A DNA stretch of 64,000 nucleotides, taken from positions 62,001 through 126,000 of the forward strand of contig JAGQDJ010000135.1 of NCBI GenBank assembly GCA_022885665.1. Reading direction: 5' to 3'. The notes under the pieces are model-generated. The model was not told the origin of the DNA, did no database searches, and saw only the letters and a program-made list of their open reading frames with translations. The DNA comes from Triops longicaudatus (Eukaryota > Arthropoda > Branchiopoda > Notostraca > Triopsidae). The position numbers were made by a program, and so were the translations under genes. This document shows, piece after piece, positions 34,040-47,000 of the stretch; within the stretch, counting starts at the first letter, position 1; the number at the start of each line of letters is the position of its first letter.

Positions 34040-35420
34040 TTACTTCACTTGAACGCCAGTCAAAGTGGGCGATGTAATCGGTCCTTTACCTTTCACGATC
34101 AAGACCGCATTTTTGTAAACAGCTGCTCGTTGGTCATTGGTCTTCAGATCGGGAGCAACCGTTTCCCAGATTTTCTTTTTCGGATTCAACTGAGCATCAG
34201 GTTTGCGAGGGTATTCTTCGCAATCAACGGCGTCACCGGGTACAGCGCCCTCGGGGGGATTGAGAATTTCCACCTAAACGTTCAATGACTAAAGAAAAAC
34301 GGTGCGAAGAAATACGAATGTACCTTTTCAGGTGTACTGGCACACATGACCATGGCTTCTGACGTAATACCACGCATTTTGGCGGGTTTTAAGTTGCATA
34401 GAACTACTACCATTCTTCCTTGCATTTCTTCCAAAGGCACGTATTTGACCAAGCCACTGACTACAGTACGCGGCTTCGCTTCCCCTACGTCGATTTCTTC
34501 TACGTACAAGGCATCAGCGTCAGGGTGCTTTTTCGCAGCAATAATTTTCCCCACTCGCAAATCTAGTCGGCCAACATCGACGGGTAGTCCATCACCTTCC
34601 GCTTCTTTATTTTGTGACTCAGCGGCAGGTTTGCTTTCCTTTTTAGGTTTACTTTCTTTGACTTTCGTAGTGGGCGCACTTTTGCTCTGCGGGGTTGCTT
34701 TCTCGGGCTGGGGTGCTTCAACAGGAGGAACGCTACTGCTACTGACTTTAGCAGTTGCGGGAGAAACGACCTAAAAATCAAGCAATTCTTTAACGCCGAG
34801 AGCAAATATTATCTTTTGCCGTGGTACTTGTTTAACACCCAATTTCTGTTCAGCCGCGATTAGCTTGTGCTTCCATTCTTCGATCTCCCGCTTCAAAGCT
34901 GCATTTTCCTCTTTCAGTCGAGCAACCTGGGAGTCGGACGAGCCAGACATTTGCCGTTTCTCGACAGCTGCAATCTAAGATTAAATAAAGATTAGCACAG
35001 GTTTTCAAGTATTCCATCATTGCACTGCAATTTGCCGTACGCCAGCAATCAGACTAGTAGCAAACTTTAAAAATAGAACTTGATATACTGTGAACTATGA
35101 TAACTTACGAAAGCTTTCTTTTTTAAGCTGCGTGTATCAATGAGAGCACAACTTACAAAAAAAGCTTTAATGGCATTGAAACTAAATTGTAAACGATTTT
35201 AACAGTAATACGTATGCTTATATAACATTTCGTAAGGAGAGAAGAGCTACAGTGCATTGCCACAAAAAAGGATTTACATAAGTTCACACAAAGTCCAGAA
35301 GGTTGTTAAATGCGATGAAGAAAGTTAAGTGCACATTACCTCAATTTTTAGAAAAGATAAAAGCTGCTCGGCAGCAGTGGCCTTTTTCTCCAAAGCTTCG
35401 AGGATGTTGGTACTTGCCAT
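34040..35420 (-). CDS. AIMP1: AIMP1, multi-synthetase complex component with EMAPII tRNA-binding domain, 302 aa
   Basis: Scaffold protein of the cytosolic multi-aminoacyl-tRNA synthetase complex that binds tRNA non-specifically; its released C-terminus is the EMAPII cytokine in vertebrates. Minus-strand exons: 35420-35340, 34974-34828, 34770-34324, 34273-34040 (TAA), all joined in phase 0, giving 302 residues against about 312 in human. Residues 1-76 form a heptad-rich coiled coil that mediates complex assembly. Residues 77-140 are a Lys/Ser/Pro-rich linker (KESKPKKESK). The OB-fold tRNA-binding domain spans about 142-302, with DVGRLDLRVGKI, HPDADALYVEEID, RTVVSGLVKYV, NLKPAKMRGITSEAMV, and an EMAPII-like tail (NPKKKIWETVAPDLKT). 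The ATG at 35420 is the only start giving the conserved N-terminal helix. Confident. Confidence 0.95.
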
Positions 35421-38400
35421 TTTTATTCTACTACTATTTCGGCTTAGGAAACTTAAAAACATCAATGCCTCTTGAAGAACTCGTAAACACGAGGTCCTGA
35501 CGCAACGTGAGGTGCTAAGGGTGCCTTTTGAGGATGTGGCTCCGTTTTTACGCGGCGGTTTTCAGCGCCGGTTTGAATCCGGGTTTGCTGCGGAAGCCAC
35601 TTTTAAAATACAGTGAACGACCATCCACTCACGTGAATAAAACTGTAAGAAATTGAAAAGAAAGATATCTGTTATTGCGCAATTGCGCAATAACAGATTA
35701 CCTCTTTCACAAACTCCTTTCACAAATTCCATTACCTCTTTCACAAACTCCTCTCTCGTATATATAGCTGTGCACTCTGGTTCACTAACCAGAGTGTTAT
35801 TCACTTAGCTCCTGTTAACTACTCTGCTAAGTGTGGACACAATATATTCTCAATACAACTCCGTTTCCCGACAGCAGACCCGTCTTCTGATATCTCGTTT
35901 CTGCAATTCCTGACATATTGTTAGTTTCTTCTCGTTTGCACAGTACAGCAAATTAAGACTTGTCAAAGTGCTTTTTTAATATTACCCGCGGCCTGCAGTT
36001 ACAAATGAAATGCTGTTTTCAAGTACCAACACATAAACTTCGGGATAATCCACATTATACTAATGCACCATTTGTTCATAGGAAATCACTTACTACAAAC
36101 TGCTTAAAAAGCACACGTGGAATATCTATAAAGTATGTCATTTTGTAATTGCTTGAAGAAATAATGAAAACATATTTTGCTTTTTCTTGACACTATACGC
36201 AATTCCATTTTCTACGAATAACTTTGTTCCATAAACTCTTACATACGTTATTCGGTTGTAGATTTAGTATGCCTTAATTGTGACCGGTTGCTTTATTTAG
36301 AGTATCTTCAATTACGGTAAATAAATAAACGTGTCAGCGCTGCTGTTATTCGAGCTTGCTAGTTTCGTTACGGGGAAACACTTGCTGAAAAGTTCCGCCT
36401 CCATTTTTCAGTTGTCTCACGACTAAGAAATTCAATGAGTACTATATTTTTTAGGAATCTTCGTTTTTCGTTTCGTTTTCCATTTAGTTCATTTTTATTA
36501 TAGTTTATTTTATTATTTTTATTATTCTTATTTTCCTTTTGTAGTTCATATATAAAACCTTTAATGTCAGTCGGAGAGTTGTTATTTTAGTTCAGTGATT
36601 TTCAAACCACCATAAGTTTTGAATTGAGCATATTAAGGATTTGATTTATACTATTTATATGCATAACTTGTCCAAACAAGCCTATGCTAGTTAAAGTATG
36701 TATTACCTTCCACTGTACATTCCATAAATAACGATGGGACACAAACTCATTCGTGATTCAAGTAAATCACCATTCTACCATTAAAGCTTAATTATTGCAA
36801 ATGACGAAGCCACGTAGTTTCAAACCCACCCTTTCACGTGCATCTGCTCTCGTACACTAAATTAGCTTATCTCTCACATCTGAGATTTAGCGTATACGAT
36901 GCTTATATAGGTGTACTAAAAACTAATTCTGTGCATCGTAGGTGAGTCAAAAATGTCAGGATGACCTAACTTAATTTGCACTGGTAGTCATATTTTACTG
37001 ATAAGAATTGCAGTCTAATAACATCCCGCTTTGATTACTAGCCACTTGGTTTTTTAGGCTACATTTTTGGGGGAGTTTATGAATAGCCCATGATAAACGT
37101 GTTCTTCGTGCTCAAGCGAAATGGGATTAGAGTACGTGCTTCTCAGGTCTGTTTTCGTCTAATTAGTTAGGGCATATAATTGTTCAGATTAGGTACCAGT
37201 TAAGGGATGACGTTATCAAAAAGCCTTTCAGTTAGAAACTATAATAAAAGGATCGATCCATTAACCGACCAGGCACGAAACGCAATTGGGATGCCACCAG
37301 GGAATGTTATACCGGGAAACTCCATTACCGCAAATGAAACATGGATAATGAGAGAGCTAAGGCAGACGATCTATGCAGCCAACGACAACTAACTTACGCA
37401 CATCCCCAACCAAAGAACGGCTTTTCAAGCGATGAATTTTGAATGGCTTCGCTCACTCGTGATTAATAGGTAAGATGGTGATCACCTTAAATCTGAAGTG
37501 ACGCCAACTCGAGCCAGCAAATTTCTCACTTGTTAAACGACACATTACAGGTAGTTCGCGACGTATACTGCCGACACTACTTTACGTCGGGTCCACACTT
37601 ACGAGACCTAGTAAAATATGAACACTGAAACACAATCCTCAACTTGCAAACATCGTTTCTTGGTAAAGGATATGTGTAAAACGTTCTACCTTTTTTAGTT
37701 ACTCGCATATTACTAGCGTGACAAACAATGTACGTAATACAGATGACGAACCATTTTTACGGATCTTAGAGCTACAAACTCAACTCTAATGACGGTCAAG
37801 CTACGGAACCGAACCAGTTCGTAACCCGAGAATGGGCTGCACGAGCACTTATCCAATTTCACAATATAGCGTGGTAGTATTTGCGGCATACCCTTGAGAT
37901 CCATCACCTTGGCAATGACTTAAAGTCTGACACCGAAGGAGACCGCAACAAAAGTCGGCAAAACGTTTTCGACAATTTTTTTCTCGTTCTTATTTCAGCG
38001 ACTGTAACTCGCTGGGTGCTCAGGCCCGCACGTGATGTCGGAAATGAAGGAAGGGTCTCCATAGGACCCTTGGTACATGCACGGATTTCCGCCTGGTAAA
38101 AAAGAGAAGCAAACGTTTGATGGCGAAAATGAAGACCACGAAGTCTTGGCGTTTTGTTGTAATCCTTCTCACTGATTCCTTCTGTTACGTACACGTACTG
38201 TACGCACGCTATCAATGCGTGTTCTTGTATGGACTGCAGTACTACTCAATGGCTGGATTTAAAAATTGACAGTGTCAAATCGTCCACATTTCACTTTCTG
38301 GGCATTGAAGGTCACGAGCTATCTTAAGCTTAGAACATTAAAAATAAATACTGTTAAATAAAATAGCGCTGTTGTAAGAAATGCGCTACAATTTCACGAA

Positions 38401-39722
38401 ATGGTTTGTGCAGGAGCCGAAAGTTTGTACAGAATGGCACAAGTTCAATTTGCTAAACTTACCTAGAGCACTACTAAAGTCAAATCACTATCCGGAGTCG
38501 GTGCTCTAAATAATTTGATCCATCCTTTTATTATTGTACGTTGTTTGTACAAAACGCACAAATAAATACGGAAATCATGGACTACAAATATTTGGCAACT
38601 TACTGCTGTAGAACTACTGAATGTGGTCATTTTCAGGTAGAGTAAAACATTAGTTATCTTCAGTACCTACCAATATATTGAAACACAAACTTCGAATTGT
38701 TTCCCACTTGAGAAGTTTTTTTCTTTTTCTTTCTTTTTTCCCCCTTTTTTGCAGCAGACTAGATAATTCAGCTTATTGAGCTAGGCCGTAAAACGACAAT
38801 CGAGAAACCTGAGCAGGTGGGAGATTGCAACATACAAACATGCAGCTTCCTTTCGAGTTCTATGAAACCCAACAAGCACAGGTGTTTCTTCCCTCATTAT
38901 AAATGGATGGTGGCACCCACGCCAATGGAACCCGTGATTGACGTGACGGGTTAACAAACAAACGGCACGATAGCATAACTTATATATCGTGCCAATATTC
39001 TATTGTAAAATAGAAGAAACGGCGTAATCCTGGTAAGAATGTTTTTCAAAAGAAGAAATCAGAATATAGATGAGACTTCTTTACCCCAGAAAGTTTCTCT
39101 TTCGAAGTTTTTAACTTGTTGAGTTGGCAATGTCCTTCATCATTGATTCACTACACGAAGAGAACTTTGCTGTTAGGACATTCACCGGAACGTATTTGAA
39201 ACCGTCAAGGAATCTACTCCCCAAAGGTTATCACGAAGTCGCGAAGGTGATACTCAAGCCATTATTGCTTGCATGTTTTACTTTTATCCAGTACTTAAAA
39301 CGGAACAGGTACGGAAAGTTTCGGATAGGGCACTAATTTGTTACAGCCCTGAAGTGAATCATTCTAGTTTATTAATCAGCCCTTAAGTATTATTGTTAGG
39401 CAGTAATTGCCCGAAGTTTGAATTATGTATAGTAACGCACATGCGCAGAACGCGTGAAGAATCACGCAAGCTGCTCTTCAGACCGGGCACCAGGACTTGG
39501 CTCGCGTCTTCAACGTGTTTGGACTCGTGAGTAAAGTGTGTATGCTAACAGTGTTGGGTGCTCTGCCAATGCTGTTAACTCGGCTCGGCTCACCTGAGGA
39601 GCATCGAGTCAGAGCTTCACCTGGACTCCCCATAACTCTGATCGGTGGTATGAGATCCTTGTATACCTAGACTAAATGGTATTCCGTTATTCCCACCTGA
39701 ATTACTCAAAACTTTGTTAATA
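35421..39722. other. Intergenic region between AIMP1 and Ig gene A
   Basis: This 4.3-kb region separates divergently transcribed genes. Open frames are short and not conserved in appearance. It contains a 32-bp perfect palindrome and nearby repeats (35667-35796) that may belong to a mobile-element remnant. The promoter and any 5' UTR exons of Ig gene A should lie in its right half. Confidence 0.5.
35667..35905. mobile_element. Possible retroelement or foldback remnant with 32-bp palindrome
   Basis: A perfect 32-bp palindrome without spacer (35667-35698; half-site ATCTGTTATTGCGCAA) is followed by two copies of TTACCTCTTTCACAAACTCC about 35 bp apart. A TATATATA tract and a 10-bp hairpin (CACTCTGGTT with its complement, 35773-35796) come next. 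A TATA-like box, a stem and a downstream TTCTCAATACAACTCC resemble the layout of a short LTR. No gag or pol sequence, no second copy and no clear target-site duplication were found, so the identity is only suggested. Confidence 0.3.
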
Positions 39723-42700
39723 ATGTGTCGATCATGGATTTTGTTATTACCCTGCCTTGCGAGTTTTTACTCCGCGTCAATATCAGGTACGTTTCGTGTT
39801 TTATTCTATGTCAACTATCTTGAACATTGCTTCCGTTTAGTTCTGAGCGCTTGTGCGTGATTAAAGTAATTCGATACTTTTTTCTTGAAATAATAGCGAA
39901 AAGTAAAGGCTGGGCGGGAGCTTGAGGGATTTAATTGGCAACGGCAAAAAAAAAAGATATACACGAAGTGAACTACACGCGTTTTATAATTCATAACTGG
40001 TGTTTGATTACTTCGAGTTTTCTTTCCATGGTCGAGATTTTGCGGCAAATGCTGGTGAAGCTTCCAAAATGCCTTCATTATACAAATTTCTGTTGGTTTT
40101 AAATAAAAGTGGTTGCCGGAAAATCGCTTATATTTCGGTAAGAGAAAAGCCCCCCAAAATATAATTTCTTAATCTTTTTACATTCATATTCTTCGCCTCT
40201 TGCGATAACAAACACGATTATGCTAATGACACTGCCGCTTGCGTAGAATAAAGGTATTTCCACAAAGTTATTGGCTATATGCTGAGCATAATTGCTACAC
40301 GCAAAGCTTTTACCGACACCATGCTATTTACAGCACGCCTTATTATAGGTAGCCACATAAAAAGAGGGTTTTCAATAAAAGAGGTAGCCACTTGATATGC
40401 GAAGCATGAAATACTGGCTAACCATAGAGAGCTGTTGAATTACATTTTCTTGTCGGGTATTGAAGTTATAGGAGTTATAGTCTCCTTACGTGGGTGATAA
40501 TCCCGAATTTATGATCGAAACCATCAGGACACCCAGACACCAAAAGGGGCCTTTTCTCTTATTCGGCTCATACGACCGTCGTGTCCCTAAAGTGACAAAC
40601 CGACCCACTTCAATTTTTACAGCGTCGCATACCGCAGTCTTTGAATTCAAGACAGATTATGGGGAACTCACCGTTCGCTTTTTTTTCTCCTCCTCGCTTT
40701 CTTTTCTTTAGTTAAATAAAAAAAAGTAGATTGTTCAAACAACAACTTACTAATTCTTTTCTTTTACGTCCTCTTTAAACTCGATGGGTGGGGGTTGAGC
40801 GGGTGTTGCTGTCCTGCTTTGTTACTTGGCACTTACGCCTCCGGTGTACTGTACAGTATCTTAGCCTCTTAGTACAAACAACATTAATACTAAAGCGCTT
40901 GATTTTTTAGAAAATCCTTTAAGTTTTCACAAACGCTTCCGACTGCAAGATAAGTAGCACTAAATACTATAGGATTAATTGGGACTCTTTTGAAGATTCT
41001 TGTTAATAAGTTTTACATTCACGGCGAGCTTTCTTCTTTATAAATACATCAGAAATCGAGCAACATCGAGTACTTCGTCGTGCGATCCTTGTTATTTAAA
41101 CGCTGTTACAGACATTAGTCCTCACATTATTAGCTATTAAATTGTACTCCTGGGCTTTATGTTGCTGATAGCAGTTTGACAATTACTCAGTTATAATCGG
41201 TAATCCCTTCTATCGGTATACACCAGCACGTATAGCTACCATAAGATTTGCTTTTTGAAACTCACCAAGAATAAACTTTTTAACCTAGTAAAAATAAAAA
41301 TAAACTTTATGAGAGCACGCATTTCTATGTCAAACACGGCTCAGCTTAGTTTCCAATTTATGCGGTATTTTCGCGGAATCCATCGTATTGGAAAGTTTAT
41401 ACTACTGCATGATCTATCAATGCACAGGCACAAAGTTCTCCCGCAAGCAGTAATTCTTAAGCCTGAGTTGAACAATGAATTCTCTACTCTGTAACATAAC
41501 AGTTTCGTCTCAATCCAGGGAAAAACTTGGTAAAACGGAGTACAGGTGGCTCAAGTTAACCTTTCGTACACATTGTGTTTTGCTTTTGGCTTTGGTTTTA
41601 TCGGTTACATTGTGCGCTTGCGGAATTTACGAGTGTCGCGTAAAATCCCTATTAACGTAGTTTTATTTTACGATAGACTTTGATGCTTCTCTTTGTCTTG
41701 CATGCGATATATGCCATTTTAATGCCCCTCTATATTTTTTCTCTTTAATTTCTATTTACTTCTACTCTTACTCAGGCATACATGCATTCTAGTACAAAAG
41801 AGTTTCTAACACAAACTCCTGCATAGGTCTTTCACTGACTTGTAGACGAAAACGGCAAAATCGCGAAGTTACTTAAATAAGACCAATTCTTACTTTAAAG
41901 TAGTAAAAGGTTCGATTAGATAAGTTTATTAAATCGTAAAAAGTTGGTTCTATAATGAACAGTAATAATCGCTCCTACACGAAGCTCCTATGCGTTTAGG
42001 ATTCGCCGTATGTTACATGCTGGCACGCACGATTTTCGATCATTTCAAACGAACTAATTTGTCAGACTTGAGGTAGTCTCTCATAATCCAGCTTCCGTTT
42101 TCAAGCTTTATTTTAAAACTAAGATGGAAACTGTCAACAGTGCTGCCATCTTTCGACAAGACACAAGCTAATTAGGTTGGGTACACCAGTGTTTTCATAA
42201 TCTGGATACTTCTTCCGTGGCAAACTTAAGGACCGGAACCCTGTCGTTTGTATTGGATACCGACTTGACAGATGAGAGTAGGGTACAAGGTTAAGTCGCT
42301 ATCCTTGCATGTTAAGGTATATCATGCAAACTTAGTCTGGAGTGTAGCTTGCCCTCTCAATATACAAGGAACAGAAGCTTTTTAACAAGAAAAAAAAAAA
42401 ACTAATACTTCGATTCGTCTTTTTTTGTTCCTTCGTGCGTTGCCTAGAAGTGGTTCTCCCCGAATTTGCGCACGAGATCGCTAACGTTACTGTAGCCGTC
42501 GGTCGCGATGCCGCCCTCACGTGCGTCGCCAATAATTTGGGCAGTTACAAAGTAAAACAATACATCTAAAAACTGCTCAATCCGGGAGACCGACTGTGTT
42601 GGTAATTACTCGATTAAACAGGTGGCGTGGGTCAAAGTGGATACTCAGACTATACTGACGATTGATGAGACTGTCATTACACGAAATCCACGCGTGAGTG

Positions 42701-44077
42701 TGCGGTCGAGCGATGCGGAGCGTAGACATTGGACTTTGCTCATCAAAGAAGTTCGACCCAAAGATGGAGGCATTTTCATGTGTCAAGTACGGATTAGTTA
42801 GAAACTTTACCTCTCACGCTTGTCAAGTGTTTACAGACACTTTCTAACCCCTTCTCTTTTTCCTTCTTCTCTTGCAAACAGATCAACACTGAGCCTATGA
42901 TGAGTAAAATTGCCTGGCTGCAAGTGGCAGTCCCGCCGGATATCATCGATACAGAATCCTCCACCGACTTGCTCGTAAGTGAGGGATCTAACGTGTCACT
43001 GCGGTGCACAGCTGTCGGAGAACCTCCACCGCGAGTTTCTTGGCGGAGAGAAGACGGCCGCCCGTTAATGCTTCCTTCCCCCGTGAATGAATATCACCAA
43101 CGTCCGAGTAAGTTGGTTATAAGATTATGGCAAAAAAATCTTAGACCCCAGTAACCCCCAGGCTTGTTTCCAGTTTACAGTTACAATGACTCCGTGATGC
43201 ATTTTGCCAAAGTAAACCGGCTGGCTATGGGTCCTTACATGTGTGTAGCCTCTAATGGAATTCCACCATCAGTCAGCAAACGAATCGTGCTCCGAGTGCA
43301 ATGTAAGTATTTCTCTACAAGCCAAATGTGCGATAACTTTTATTCCGACCTGTTTATTGGTTGGCTGTGTAGTTGCACCGGCCGTAACCGTGCCTAATCA
43401 GCTATTAGGAGTGGAAGAAGGAGACGAGATAGTGTTAGAATGCCACTGCGAAAGCTTTCCGCGGGCGGTGACGTATTGGGTTAAGGATTCCGGGGAAGTC
43501 ATTCTACCAGGTAATTCTCAATTATTCTTGTTGCAAGAACCTCGGCAAATAAACGTGCGGCAGTCCTTCCAGGTGCGCGCCATAAAGTGGAAAACATCGA
43601 AATGGGGTTTCTCACGCATATGATGTTGCAAATTCGCAAAATAAGACCCGACGATTTTGGTCGGTACCGTTGCGTATGCAAAAATCCTCTTGGAGAAGCA
43701 GATGGCACTGTGGAGATTTACCGTATGTCATTACAAGCGTAACTTAAAATTAACTCAACTCTTTAAACAGAAATGTTCACGGAAAAACCACCGACCGATT
43801 ACGACGTTGAGCTAGAAAACGACATAATTAGATACGACGTCGTCCCAGTTAGCAATGAAAGTACGTATTCCTAATTACCAAAAGTTAACGAGATATTTAA
43901 TGCTATAATTTAACAGTTTTGATTGAGGAAGCCACGGAGGATACTTCGGACACGAAACGCAAACGGCTGAAAGTTTTAGCCAGTAGTGAATCTCGTAGCT
44001 GGTCTGTGCATTGTGGACAGTGTTTGAATACTTTGCTAATGTTAGCTTCGCTCTTCCTAATCTTTGGTGGCATCTGA
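39723..44077 (+). CDS. DIP/lachesin-like three-Ig GPI-anchored protein, gene A (408 aa)
   Basis: Cell-surface adhesion or recognition molecule; the family pairs with Dpr proteins in synaptic wiring and includes lachesin. Exons: 39723-39786, 42448-42551, 42622-42786, 42882-43107, 43174-43302, 43373-43510, 43573-43722, 43771-43860, 43917-44077 (TGA); all phases agree. The first exon is a signal peptide (MCRSWILLLPCLASFYSA). Ig1 has FAHEIANVTVAVGRDAALTC and VAWVKVDTQTILTI and ends GIFMCQ. The linker INTEPMMSKIAWLQVAVPPDI is a DIP hallmark. Ig2 has SEGSNVSLRC, WRREDG and YMCVASNG. Ig3 has LECHCESFP, YWVKDSG and YRCVCKNPLG. The C-terminus ends in a hydrophobic stretch (TLLMLASLFLIFG) without a cytoplasmic tail, as expected for a GPI signal. 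A paralogue lies 4.5 kb downstream. Which DIP subtype it matches cannot be decided by eye. Confidence 0.9.
39787..42447 (+). other. Signal-exon intron of Ig gene A (2.7 kb)
   Basis: This phase-1 intron separates the signal-peptide exon from the Ig1 exon (GTACGT donor, CCTAG acceptor). No coding exon was recognised in it. Confidence 0.65.
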
Positions 44078-47000
44078 GAGTGTACGAACTGGTCATGCTA
44101 ATGTTAAGCTGGTATGTTGAGTGTAGCCTTTTTATGGATCGTGAGGCTGTTGCTGCAATAAACTTGGGCTTTGTAATGAGCTAGTCACACGACAAAATGC
44201 AATTACTAATTGGGCGAACTACTCTTCTCGTATTCTTCCTTCCTTGTTGACGTTATTTTCTTTATGTCTGTATTCGGTCTGGGGGTGGAGGGTCGGGGGG
44301 AGGAAGAGAGCTTTAAAAAGCCATGCTGATTGTTTACAGATCCATGCGAATAGATACGTGCATCTGGATGAAAAAAAATAAAAAAAAAATGATGTGTTAA
44401 ATTTCATAAAAGGGTCGCATGTATCCCCCAAAGGCATAAGCTCTGATAAGCTGTTTAGCCTTTAGTAAAGTCGACGGGAGTTAAAAGATAGGGACTTTCC
44501 ACCCTGCTTTCACATAACTGTCTTTTGCATGCCGCAAGTCTTGGCAATGAATGGCAGAAATTCATTAGCATACGGCAGCTGGGCGACAAGATCAAGGCGG
44601 GGAACCTGTGACTGCAAAGAGGAGCTATCAAAAACGACCCGTGCGCTTCAACTCGACCTTTTAAGCTGGCACACTAAGCTTTCCAAAAGTTTCCCACGAA
44701 TTTAAAAGTGCCATTTTTTTCCTCCCCCCAATCGTAGATGGAGCGGCGAGATTCTTTCGACTTATGCATGGAGCAATTCGTGGTCAAGAAGTCTGCTTAT
44801 ATAGCTACTAAAATGTATTGTTGGAGGGAAGTCAAAAGGCTTCAGTGCCACCTGACTGAAGATTAGTTGGATGCATATGGAAGCTTTTTTGCGACACTAT
44901 TCTCGCAACAGGGAGAATACAGCAAGAAAGCATTAGAGAAAAAGCATCACCATTAAGGTTTAGAAGGTCGATGTGGCAGCGAAGAGTTATTATTCCAAGA
45001 TCGTAAAGGTTACTAAAACTTATCGTGGCTGAGCTCTGAGAAAGCTACCATATGGTTTTTGGAAGCACGACATTGTAAGGCCCATAAAAGCGCAGCCAAC
45101 TTCTGATACGAACAGGTCATACTACATCATTAACCAGCTACAAGACTGAGGTAGCTATCTATTGTTTCGAATACAACAATAAGCCATTCTTTTTATTTTT
45201 CCTAGATTTATTTCATCGCCATCTCAGTAGCTATCCTGGGATGTTTGTTTCTCGACAGCTTTCCTCTGTAGCTTATGGTGATGGCCGCTGCTGTTTGGGT
45301 CACCAGACGTTATGTTGGGACTCAATGAACGGTCACTAATTACCTCAGTTGGCGACCATCTTTGTTACCAGCAGTCTTTGACACGACACTATTATTGCCA
45401 GCCGATCCGTCGAACCAATGGACTGGACGGAAACTGAACTTCGGTAAAGATAAGGACCCAGAAGGGAAAAAAGTGACAAATACAGCTTGGTGCTAACAGG
45501 AGGAAATCCACTAATTAAACTCACGTTTGCCCGAATTTCGAACACAATTCTTACAAAAATTGAACGTAAATGTTGATTTTCTTCTCCCTTTGGTTTCTGT
45601 TTTACATAAAACAAATATGAAATAAATAAATAAGTTTAGGCTTATGGTATTTTATTTTTCAATATAATCGGAAAGAATAGCAGATCTTCCGATAAATTGC
45701 TTCTTCATTAGTCTTTTTTTGGTAATTTTCCTCTTGTCTACATTAACCAAGGTAAGAACAAAAAGCGTGTTAATTTGCTAATCGTTATTTAATTTAGTGC
45801 CTCACCTATTATCCGGCTTTCTGTAACGATTGTCCATTGTAATTAATGTACTGGCGCGACAATAATGTTTCAAACGCTCTAGCTACTTCTGAAGTACGCA
45901 AAAGATTAAAAAACCTGTTTAATTTTCGTTGTTGAACAATCTGCTGCCAATCAGAAATTTCTCAGCTAGCTTCGCTGCGAAAGGCGAGCACAAGAAAGGT
46001 AGGTAGCTTTTTTGTTTTGCAATCAGCAAGGAATCGTTCCCAATGGTTACGGACAAGAATAAGTATATGTGAAACGCAAAGGGATAGCAGAATCACGCGA
46101 GAGGCCGATTGCACCTGCGATATAAGAGACGACTAGAGTGTATTACAATACTCTTGAAAACTAGAAACCTTATAGCACCCGGACATCGGGGCTTTGACGA
46201 AGTTGGCCGAAGCTTAAACCTAACGAACAACATTTGGCTGGTGAGTGTGACGAGTGGCGCACGAAACGTTGGGCCAAGAGCGGCGAGCTCGACATGAACA
46301 TGAACGTCCCAGTTCAATCAAAAGCACACCACCACTAGTTCACCCCCGCACACCCTTTTTATGCCTCCCTTCTCGATTACACCCAATAATTCCAGGTACA
46401 CTTATCACCCTCAAATAATAATACCGCAGGAATTCCGCTTTTTCCCTTTTTTTTCGATTCTCTTATATAGCACAGAAAATCTTCAAATTGCTGATTTAAA
46501 AATCTTCAATATATCTTAATTTGCCGACTGACACGTATAGAATCCCTGGAAGTCCGAAAGCTGGTCAGAAGTATTGTCTTAACACTTATTTATTAAAAAA
46601 CTAAACTGGGATCTTGAATTGAACAGGCTCTTATTTTCGGGAAAACATTAAGATTTAACAATCCTCAACATTTAAGCTTTCGAAACTATCAAGCTTTAAC
46701 ACTACATATGATTATCTGCAATAAACAACATTTTATTTGTAAATTCTGTATCGTTCGATAATTTGAAGCTGTCTCCTTCGCGCATGCAGGTATATGACAG
46801 TGAAAAGCACATGTGACACTATTTTTTCAATTTTTGAATATTATCGTACTATTCGAAACTAACGCAGCGTTCCAGCGCATCACTATGTTGCATTCTCTCC
46901 CTTAAGCTCTCACAAGGTCCTGTTTAAGTATTGTCTGTTCTTCTGGTCTCTGTTTTTCCCACGTGCGTGTACAGTATCTTCTTACCGTGTTTTACAATAT

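Noticed and set aside
37881..38215. Overlapping open frames on both strands near 38 kb
   Set aside because: No domain resemblance, both strands open over the same region, no compatible splice sites linking them to neighbours.
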